Below are positions 1-4,981 of a stretch of 5,446 bases of DNA, piece after piece (position 1 is the stretch's first letter; each line of letters starts with the position of its first letter). Source of the stretch: HB2-32-21 sp003448675 (GTDB taxonomy: Bacteria; Pseudomonadota; Gammaproteobacteria; Pseudomonadales; Porticoccaceae). The stretch lies in assembly GCA_041584755.1 (NCBI GenBank), contig JBFHDK010000111.1, forward strand, positions 1 to 5,446, written 5' to 3'. A program made the position numbers and the translations under genes. The notes below the pieces were generated by a model. The model did no database searches. It worked only from the letters and a program-made list of their open reading frames with translations, and had not been told where the DNA came from.

Positions 1-69
1 AACGTCGTAAATCAATCCATTATTTTTGCGGACCGTCAGACTCACTGTTGTCCCAGTTATTCTCAAGCC
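1..69 (-). pseudogene. Possible truncated coding segment at left edge (PDZ-like strand pattern?)
   Basis: Read on the minus strand, this edge gives an open frame containing TGTTVSLTVRKNNGLIYDV, an alternating beta-strand pattern resembling the last strands of PDZ domains in S41 or DegP-type peptidases (compare the common GTxVxLTVxR pattern). The frame enters repeat sequence upstream, at about base 70, with no plausible start codon, so if it is coding it has lost its N-terminal part. It continues off the window. The stretch is very short and the resemblance could be chance. Confidence 0.22.
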
Positions 70-79
70 TCGAATTCCG

Positions 80-156
80 AATTCCGGGGACAGTTTAGTC
101 GAATTCCGCAATTCCCAATTCCGGGGACAGTTTATCCCAATTCCGGGGACAGTTTA
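80..156. repeat. Three copies of an 18-bp GGGGACAG repeat
   Basis: AATTCCGGGGACAGTTTA occurs exactly at 80-97, 117-134 and 139-156. The first two are joined by a spacer carrying degraded AATTCC units, and EcoRI-like GAATTC lies at 72-77 and 101-106. The third copy runs on into CTTAATTCC. Repeats of this kind, with GGGGACAG followed by a T/A-rich tail, are common beside REP-associated Y1 transposase genes in gammaproteobacteria (general knowledge). A RAYT relic lies about 520 bp downstream. I infer that these are the substrate repeats of that transposase family. Confidence 0.8.
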
Positions 157-226
157 CTTAATTCCTTATGCTAGATTAGACTTGATCCGAATTTAAAAGC
201 AAAGGAGATTGCTAAAAGGAATCGCT

Positions 227-234
227 GGGGTCAG
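227..234 (+). repeat. Isolated GGGGTCAG repeat motif
   Basis: GGGGTCAG stands alone here, followed by TATCGATTGA. It is the same octamer as at 526-533 and differs by one base from the GGGGACAG core of the repeats at 86-93, 123-130 and 145-152. It therefore probably belongs to the same REP-like family. It marks the left limit of a segment that contains the XRE-regulator relic. Confidence 0.4.
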
Positions 235-328
235 TATCGATTGATTTTGTCAGTTCACCCGCAGAGCTTGATGCTGTGGTTTGCACCCTCTTTTGAGTAT
301 CTTTCTTTTTAGCCGCAACAGCCCAGCC

Positions 329-360
329 AAAGCCGGTCATTCGAGTGGCTTTGTTGTTTT
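329..360 (+). terminator. Possible Rho-independent terminator
   Basis: AAAGCC (329-334) can pair with GGCTTT (347-352) around a 12-nt loop, followed by GTTGTTTTTG. This is a short hairpin with a T-rich tail in the plus direction. The stem is only 6 bp and no intact plus-strand gene ends just upstream, so the call is tentative. It lies downstream of the minus-strand XRE relic, where the tail composition would not suit termination of that gene. Confidence 0.25.
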
Positions 361-380
361 TGTAGTTTTGCTTTTAGTGG

Positions 381-515
381 TTAACTGGCAAAAGCCCGTT
401 TGGCATTGTGCTTGAGAATCAGACTTTCCAGCACCGCTTTGGCCACCTTCCTGTCTTCATCATCAAATTGACTCAAGGCCTCAAATTGGAGTTTTAAGTC
501 ATCACTGGGGCTGCG
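381..515 (-). pseudogene. C-terminal relic of an XRE-family (HTH) transcriptional regulator
   Basis: The minus strand encodes about 44 residues ending at TAA (381-383), with a core of LQFEALSQFDDEDRKVAKAV followed by LESLILKHNAKRAFAS. This closely matches the amphipathic C-terminal helix found after the helix-turn-helix domain in many small XRE regulators, which read roughly QFEAxxxmxEEdkxxxxxxLEgmIlKHxxKR. No DNA-binding domain is present. Upstream of about base 515 the frame runs into the GGGGTCAG/AGCCCTTT repeat and reaches a stop, with no start codon that could rescue a whole protein. I infer that the 5' part was lost at the repeat boundary. The family call rests on remembered consensus, not a search. 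Confidence 0.6.
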
Positions 516-521
516 TAAAAG

Positions 522-590
522 AAAAGGGGTCAGAGCCCTTTAGCCCTTTAGCCCTTTAGCCCTTTAGCCCTTTAGCCCTTTAGCCCTTTT
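522..590. repeat. REP-like GGGGTCAG unit with 7 tandem AGCCCTTT copies
   Basis: AAAAGGGGTCAG (522-533) is followed directly by seven perfect copies of the 8-bp unit AGCCCTTT, starting at 534, 542, 550, 558, 566, 574 and 582 and ending at 589, plus one extra T. The AAAGGG at 523-528 is complementary to CCCTTT in every unit, so one arm could form a hairpin with any of seven partners. The perfect array points to recent expansion by replication slippage from a single REP-like hairpin. It borders the XRE relic on its left and lies about 80 bp before the RAYT relic. Confidence 0.85.
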
Positions 591-672
591 GTGGCAACCT
601 CAGAGTCATTGATATTCTGATCTTTAGGAGCTAGCGTTGTGAACCTTTCATCTACTCCTGTGGTTTTGCCGT

Positions 673-873
673 ATGGCTCGCTTAAAACGCTTGTTCTTGC
701 CCGGCCGTGCCCGGCATATTATCCAACGGGGTGATAATCGGGAGGCCTGTTTTTACGGTGAGGCGGACCACAAAACGTATTTGGGTTTTCTGCAGGAAGT
801 ATCTGCTAGATATCAGGTTTCTATGCACGCCTAGGTGTTAATGACTAATCGAGTTCACCTGCCGGTGACGCCG
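673..873 (+). pseudogene. N-terminal relic of REP-associated tyrosine transposase (RAYT, IS200-like Y1)
   Basis: From ATG 673 the frame begins MARLKRLFLPGRARHIIQRG and continues DNREACFYGEADHKTYLGFL, the classic start of RAYT (TnpA-REP) proteins. These single-strand-specific Y1/HUH transposases act on REP hairpins. A TAG at 832-834 falls where the family has the Tyr of HAYVLMTNHVHLL. After it the same frame resumes as VLMTNRVHLPVTP up to about 873. The first His of the HUH metal-binding motif is Arg (codon 850-852). Similarity then ends abruptly, with the catalytic-Tyr region and the C-terminal two-thirds missing. The family usually exceeds 200 residues and only about 67 codons remain. It is certainly non-functional. 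The neighbouring GGGG(A/T)CAG repeats fit its usual setting. Confidence 0.88.
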
Positions 874-875
874 GA

Positions 876-1031
876 TCAGTGCTGTCCTTCCGGTGTGTGC
901 ACTACCAGGCCGTCAAGTTCCGGGGCGGCGATAATCTGACAAGCCAGGCGGGAGCGGTCATCGCGCGCATCGGCCAGTTCGAGCATTGCGTTTTCGGTGT
1001 TTTTGTTGCGCCAGGACAGGTTCTGTACCAT
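876..1031 (-). pseudogene. C-terminal relic of adrenodoxin-type [2Fe-2S] ferredoxin
   Basis: The minus strand from 1031 to the TGA at 876-878 encodes 51 residues including NTENAMLELADARDDRSRLA then CQIIAAPELDGLVVHTPEGQH. This is the characteristic tail of putidaredoxin/adrenodoxin-type ferredoxins, including the fourth cluster cysteine (CQI) and the ELDGLVV strand. The first three cluster cysteines are not in this frame. A TCH tripeptide, as in the usual CxTCHV motif, appears in a neighbouring frame at 1030-1038, so a frameshift near 1029 plus loss of the N-terminal half is likely. An intact protein would be about 105 residues. Its stop codon lies 3 bases from where the RAYT similarity ends. 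It could be a very short expressed ORF from the ATG at 1031, but it could not bind a cluster normally. Confidence 0.72.
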
Positions 1032-1073
1032 GACATGTGCGTAGACTGGGCCCAACAGTAATGGTTAATCACG

Positions 1074-3395
1074 ATGAATAATATTTCGCCGCCGATCGAG
1101 CATGGTCAGCGTCCCACTAAGCCGGTCACTTCCCGGGACACGCTGGATGCTCGCTTTGAAGTGGCTCTGGCGCAGGTGGATCGGCAGGCATTCCTCAATA
1201 GCCGCGCGGAGGGTCTGGTCGTTGGCCGTAGCATCCCTTCCACCGAAAACCTGCGTAGAACACTGAGCGTTGTTACCCTGCTGCCACTTAAACCGCGGGT
1301 TCTTCACGTGGGTGCGGGTCTGGGCTATGCCACGGCCGTATTGGCAGGGGTTGCCCACGGCGTTGTAGCGATCGACAAAAACCCCCTGCTAGCGGAAGCC
1401 GTTAAGAAACACGTGAACCAGTTGGGGCTCAAGAATGTTGTTGTGCGCCACGGAGAAGGCAGTGAGGGCGCACCGGATTTTGCGCCTTTTGATCTGATTC
1501 TGGTCTCGACGCCAAGCATTGACCATAAATCGGCTCTATTAAAGCAGCTGACAAGTCGTGGACAGCTCGTCTGCATTGAACGCGCCGAAGCTTCTTTATT
1601 GACTCTGGTGAAATACACCAAAGATGCTCACCACAATGTTATACGCAGCGAACACGGTTATATCGATTTTGTTCCGGATCGGGATCAGATTCTGATCGAG
1701 CTCGGCCTGGTGACGGATGATCTGCTGGCCCAAGCACGACAACTGGCCAAGGTCAATAAGACTAATATTATCGATGAGGTTCGCAAGCTTAATAATGTCA
1801 GTGACCGGGAGCTTTATTGCTCACTGGCGAGCCAATACGGCTTACAAATGGGTGAGGTTGAAAAGCTGTTAAGAAAAGTCGATCCCGCCTTTTTCGGCGT
1901 CTGTTCCAAGGCATTTCTGGACCATCAACACCTGATTCCCCTGTATCAGGAAAACGGCGTTTTAATGGTGGCGACCGACAACCCTGCCGCTTCCATGGTC
2001 GAGTTACAAAAAGTTTTTCCCAAAACAAAGGTCGAAAAGCTCCTGGTAACGCCCACGGATTTCCGCCGTCTGTGGTCGGCCATCGATCTTTGTCAGCCCC
2101 ACTATCAACCCGGTCCGATCACGGACTCGGAAAGCGCCACCGAGGAAAACGAAGATCTTCTGGGTGGCTTCAAGCCCGAGGTGGAAGCCCATCTGGTGAG
2201 TGTTTTCGAGGCGCTGCTGCTGGATGCGGTGGCGGAACGGGCCAGTGATATTCATATCGAGCAGTACCGTGGCATCGGTAGGGTGCGCCTGCGGGTGGAC
2301 GGTGAATTGCGAGACCTCAGCCACTACGTGCTCGATGCCGATGAACTCAAGGGCCTGGTCAACGTGATTAAAATCCGGGCTGAATTAAATATTGCCGAGC
2401 GGCGACTGCCCCAGGGTGGTCGTTCGGTATTGAGGGTAGGTAGCCTGGCGTTTGATTTGCGGATTCATGTGCAGCCTTCCCTGCATGGTGAGCACGTGAT
2501 CATCCGCTTGTTACCGCAAAATTCCGAACTGATCAGCATTGCGAAATTGGGTATGTCGTCGGCCATCGCCGAAAGTTACCAGCGCCTGCTGCGTGATCCC
2601 GCAGGTCTTGTATTGGTAGTAGGACCCACCGGGTCGGGCAAGAGCACAACCCTGTATGCCGGACTTCAGTTGTTGGCCGAGGATACCACCCGGAAAGTCA
2701 TTACCGTGGAAGACCCCATCGAGTATTCCATAGACAATATTCAACAGACGCGGGTTCGCCCCGAAATCGGTTTTAATTTTGCCGACGCCATGCGTTCTTT
2801 CGTGCGTCAGGATCCCGATGTGATTCTGGTGGGGGAAATTCGTGATTACGAAACCGCCCTTGAAGCGATTCGGGCATCCCAGACCGGCCACGTTGTCCTG
2901 TCAACCCTGCACTGTAATGATGCCGTCGATGCCATGCAGCGGCTTTATGACCTGGGCGTTCACGCCAATTCCCTGGCCAGTGAACTGCTGGCGGTAATTG
3001 CCCAGCGCCTGGCCAGACGCATCTGCCCACACTGTCGGGTCGAGGCGGAACCCGAACCTGAGATATTAAAAGAGGTTTTTCCTGACGGCACACCCGATAG
3101 CTTTGTCGCCTATATCGGCAAGGGTTGCGACCGGTGCGGTGGTCGCGGCGTTCACGGTCGGGTGGCGGTGGTGGAGTACATGCGCGCCAATGCCGACCTG
3201 CGTAACGCCATTGCCCGCCAGATCCCGGTGGGCGAGTTGCGAAAGCTGGCCCTGGACTGTGGCCTGGTCACCATGCGCGATAGCGCTCTGGATCATGTTA
3301 TTCAGGGCAATATTCCCTTGTCCGAGTTGCCGCGCATCCTGCCTGCCGAACGCATGGCGCCGGAGGCCCGCTGGCAATGGGAGGCAACTGAGTAG
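1074..3395 (+). CDS. PCMT-like methyltransferase domain fused to GspE/PilB-type secretion ATPase
   Basis: This 773-residue protein is about 200 residues longer than usual GspE/PilB proteins. Residues 22-205 resemble class I SAM methyltransferases of the PCMT (protein-L-isoaspartate) family: VLHVGAGLGYATAVLA at 76-91 is the glycine-rich SAM loop, D101 the post-I acidic residue and FDLILVS (139-145) motif II. Residues 205-335 form a degenerate MshEN/GspE N-terminal region. From about 370 the secretion ATPase follows: Walker A GPTGSGKST (517-525), Asp box around VEDPIEY (545-551), Walker B LVGEIRD (585-591), His box TGHVVLSTLH (604-613), and a zinc tetracysteine C651/C654/C685/C688 typical of GspE/PilB. 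Such ATPases are cytoplasmic hexamers that drive type II secretion or type IV pilus assembly. No partner gene is in view, so the machine served is unknown. ATG 1074 is chosen because the PCMT similarity starts about residue 22 and an in-frame TAA (1059-1061) lies just upstream. The Shine-Dalgarno is weak. Confidence 0.93.
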   Translation: MNNISPPIEHGQRPTKPVTSRDTLDARFEVALAQVDRQAFLNSRAEGLVVGRSIPSTENLRRTLSVVTLLPLKPRVLHVGAGLGYATAVLAGVAHGVVAIDKNPLLAEAVKKHVNQLGLKNVVVRHGEGSEGAPDFAPFDLILVSTPSIDHKSALLKQLTSRGQLVCIERAEASLLTLVKYTKDAHHNVIRSEHGYIDFVPDRDQILIELGLVTDDLLAQARQLAKVNKTNIIDEVRKLNNVSDRELYCSLASQYGLQMGEVEKLLRKVDPAFFGVCSKAFLDHQHLIPLYQENGVLMVATDNPAASMVELQKVFPKTKVEKLLVTPTDFRRLWSAIDLCQPHYQPGPITDSESATEENEDLLGGFKPEVEAHLVSVFEALLLDAVAERASDIHIEQYRGIGRVRLRVDGELRDLSHYVLDADELKGLVNVIKIRAELNIAERRLPQGGRSVLRVGSLAFDLRIHVQPSLHGEHVIIRLLPQNSELISIAKLGMSSAIAESYQRLLRDPAGLVLVVGPTGSGKSTTLYAGLQLLAEDTTRKVITVEDPIEYSIDNIQQTRVRPEIGFNFADAMRSFVRQDPDVILVGEIRDYETALEAIRASQTGHVVLSTLHCNDAVDAMQRLYDLGVHANSLASELLAVIAQRLARRICPHCRVEAEPEPEILKEVFPDGTPDSFVAYIGKGCDRCGGRGVHGRVAVVEYMRANADLRNAIARQIPVGELRKLALDCGLVTMRDSALDHVIQGNIPLSELPRILPAERMAPEARWQWEATE

Positions 3396-3403
3396 ACCAG
3401 ATC

Positions 3404-4495
3404 ATGAAAGTCATAAATATTCAAAGGGCGCCAGCGGAAGCGGTTTATGGCCCCGAGTTGGAACAGCTGGCTAAACTGGACGCCGGGCCGGTGCCGCCGG
3501 GCTGGAAACTCTCACCACTGGCGGTGGAGAAGTTTATTCTCGGTGATGCCGAGCTGGGTATCGACAAGAAATTCGTTGCGCCCCAGGAGCTGGTCACACG
3601 CATTGTCATCAGTATTGCGACCAACCGGGGCGCCATGCTCATTGGGCCACCGGGTACGGCGAAATCCTGGTTATCGGAATTGTTGGCCGCGGCCATATCC
3701 GGCTGCTCGACGCTGACCATTCACGGTGGCGCCATTACCGACACCCGGCAGTTGCTCTACAGCTGGAATGAAGCACTGCTGAAAAGTACGGGGCCGAGCA
3801 AAGAGGCCTTGATACCTGGTGCTATATACCGGGGCATGGCCAGCGGGCAATTGGTGCGCTTTGAGGAAATCGCACGCTGTCCGCCTTTCATTCAGGACGC
3901 CATCCTTTCCATTATGTCCGAACGGCAGATTCAGATACCAGAGCTGGAAGGCGAGGATTCGGTACTTTTCGCCAGGCAGGGTTTCAATATTATCGCCACC
4001 TCCAACTCCCTGGATAAAGGTGTTCATGAAATGAGTGCGGCGCTAAAGCGGCGTATGAATTTCGAAACCATTTACCCCATTCGTGATATTCGCGACGAGA
4101 TGGATGTGGTGGCGCGGGAATCGGAAAAACTGATTCGCGAGTCGGGTGTGGATGTGAAGCCGGATCCCGCCACCATCGAAGCCATGGTGACTATTTTCCA
4201 CGAGTTGCGTAACGGCCAGACTCTGGATGGTCGCAGTACCGACCGCCTCGCGGCCACAGTAATGTCCACGGCGGAGGCGGTATCAGTGGCCCACGCCATG
4301 GGCGTACACGCCTATTATTATCGGGACGGGGCCATGAATCCGGATGATCTGGTACATTTTCTGATTGGCGCGGCGCTAAAAGACAATAAAGAGGATCAGC
4401 GGCGCATGGGCCATTACTTTGATACTGAAGTGGCCAATAAGAAAGGTGAGCACTGGCGTCGAGTTCATGCCCAGCGTCACTTGCTGAAATCCTGA
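3404..4495 (+). CDS. MoxR-type AAA+ ATPase (AAA_5)
   Basis: This is a 363-residue MoxR-family AAA+ protein. Walker A is GPPGTAKS (81-88), followed by WLSELLAAAISG. Walker B is LVRFEEI (150-156, E154/E155), sensor 1 is IIATSN (196-201), an arginine finger candidate lies in KRRMNF (215-220), and a sensor-2-like stretch GRSTDRLAAT starts at 276. MoxR ATPases act as cytoplasmic chaperones or remodellers, often with a vWA-domain partner that delivers metal-binding or target proteins. The sequence matches the subfamily usually found with vWA and DUF5682-type genes, but none is encoded here. It starts 8 nt after the GspE-like stop and probably depends on that gene's translation, since the nearest purine-rich stretch (GGGAGG, 3379-3384) is too far for a strong ribosome site. 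The first roughly 40 residues are a variable extension. The substrate is unknown. Confidence 0.92.
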   Translation: MKVINIQRAPAEAVYGPELEQLAKLDAGPVPPGWKLSPLAVEKFILGDAELGIDKKFVAPQELVTRIVISIATNRGAMLIGPPGTAKSWLSELLAAAISGCSTLTIHGGAITDTRQLLYSWNEALLKSTGPSKEALIPGAIYRGMASGQLVRFEEIARCPPFIQDAILSIMSERQIQIPELEGEDSVLFARQGFNIIATSNSLDKGVHEMSAALKRRMNFETIYPIRDIRDEMDVVARESEKLIRESGVDVKPDPATIEAMVTIFHELRNGQTLDGRSTDRLAATVMSTAEAVSVAHAMGVHAYYYRDGAMNPDDLVHFLIGAALKDNKEDQRRMGHYFDTEVANKKGEHWRRVHAQRHLLKS

Positions 4496-4496
4496 A

Positions 4497-4515
4497 GCTG
4501 GGCTCTAGAACCAGC
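4497..4515. terminator. Weak inverted repeat between convergent genes
   Basis: GCTGG (4497-4501) and CCAGC (4511-4515) flank a 9-nt loop containing TCTAGA, in the short gap between the convergent stop codons (4495 and 4505). A 5-bp stem without a clear T tract on either strand makes intrinsic termination doubtful. The position suggests at most a minor bidirectional role. Confidence 0.2.
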
Positions 4516-4981
4516 GCCTTACCGAGCGCCGGTAAGTCTCGTAATCATTTCCGAAGCGGTCATGCAGAAAACGCTCCTCGGGGACGATGGCGTAGCGGGT
4601 GAGCAGGATCATCACCACGGGCATAAACAGCAGTACCCACATATTGCCAGTGCCCAGACCACTGGCCAGCATTAGCAATAGAAAGCCCAGATAAATGGGA
4701 TTGCGGCTGCGGCCATAGGGGCCGCTGGTGACCAGACAGGTGCTGGCCTGGTGGGGGATGGCGGTGGTTTTGAACTGGCGCAGGCTCCGCAGGGCCCAGA
4801 CAATCAGCCCCAGACTCAGGGCAAAAACCACCCAGGCCGAGTTGGTGTAGACCGCCAGGCTAGGCCGCGGCAGGGGTACGTATTGTTGCAGGAAATAGGC
4901 GCCGCCGATGGCCAGCGCTGGATACAGGGCCGGGGGCATGCCCACATCCGGCCCCGGTGGTTTGGAATCAGGCTCACTCAT
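4505..4981 (-). CDS. Isoprenylcysteine carboxyl methyltransferase (ICMT/PEMT) family membrane protein
   Basis: This is a 158-residue integral membrane protein. Hydrophobic segments lie at about 19-35, 47-65, 95-109 and 114-131. Between and after them sit the hallmarks of the ICMT/PEMT family of SAM-dependent membrane methyltransferases: LVTSGPYGRSRNPIYLG (83-99, with the SGPY and R-x-P/N-P motif) and the C-terminal PEERFLHDRFGNDYETYRRS (134-153), where EE and YxxY/RR are typical. Eukaryotic members methylate prenylated cysteines. Substrates of bacterial relatives of this size are mostly unknown, so no specific reaction is assigned. The start ATG (4979-4981) overlaps the TGA of the upstream rsmE-like gene as ATGA, and AGGA sits 7 nt before it, supporting this start and translational coupling. 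It converges on the MoxR gene with a 9-nt gap. Confidence 0.9.
   Translation of the reverse strand: MSEPDSKPPGPDVGMPPALYPALAIGGAYFLQQYVPLPRPSLAVYTNSAWVVFALSLGLIVWALRSLRQFKTTAIPHQASTCLVTSGPYGRSRNPIYLGFLLLMLASGLGTGNMWVLLFMPVVMILLTRYAIVPEERFLHDRFGNDYETYRRSVRRWF

Larger units (their letters stand above)
1..1073. other. Gene-poor mosaic of repeats and gene relics
   Basis: This stretch of over 1 kb contains no intact gene that I can support. It alternates short repeats sharing the octamer GGGG(A/T)CAG with broken pieces of recognisable genes: an XRE regulator tail, a RAYT transposase head and a ferredoxin tail. The pieces abut the repeats or each other closely, which suggests accumulation by insertion and deletion around REP/RAYT elements rather than ordinary intergenic DNA. 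Bases 157-226 and 591-672 show nothing I can name. The promoter of the downstream plus-strand operon must lie here or further upstream, but no convincing -35/-10 pair was seen. Confidence 0.75.

Noticed and set aside
212..340. 42-codon minus-strand ORF (MTGFGWAVAAKKK...) downstream of the XRE relic
   Set aside because: It is short, lysine/serine-rich and overlaps a GGGGTCAG repeat at its end, with no recognisable family and no visible ribosome site; cannot be told from chance.
311..390. Integron attC-like element
   Set aside because: Some inverted repeats and a GTTAACT are present, but the required RYYYAAC/GTTRRRY pairing with matched inner boxes is not seen and there is no integrase or cassette.
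534..589. AGCCCTTT array as a CRISPR or as iteron-type replication origin
   Set aside because: The units are 8 bp and directly adjacent with no spacers, and no cas, rep or DnaA-box context is present.
1003..1031. TTGTTG - 17 bp - TACCAT as a promoter for the plus-strand operon
   Set aside because: Both boxes deviate strongly from consensus and the match is of the kind expected by chance; it also lies within the relic of an antisense gene.
879..1061. 60-codon plus-strand open frame just before the GspE-like gene
   Set aside because: It is antisense to the ferredoxin relic, has no family resemblance, and its frame begins inside the RAYT break; best explained as a shadow of the relic.
2004..3093. 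Several minus-strand frames of about 100-126 codons opposite the GspE-like ATPase
   Set aside because: They lie wholly antisense to conserved ATPase motifs, show no protein family features, and are typical shadows of a GC-rich coding strand.
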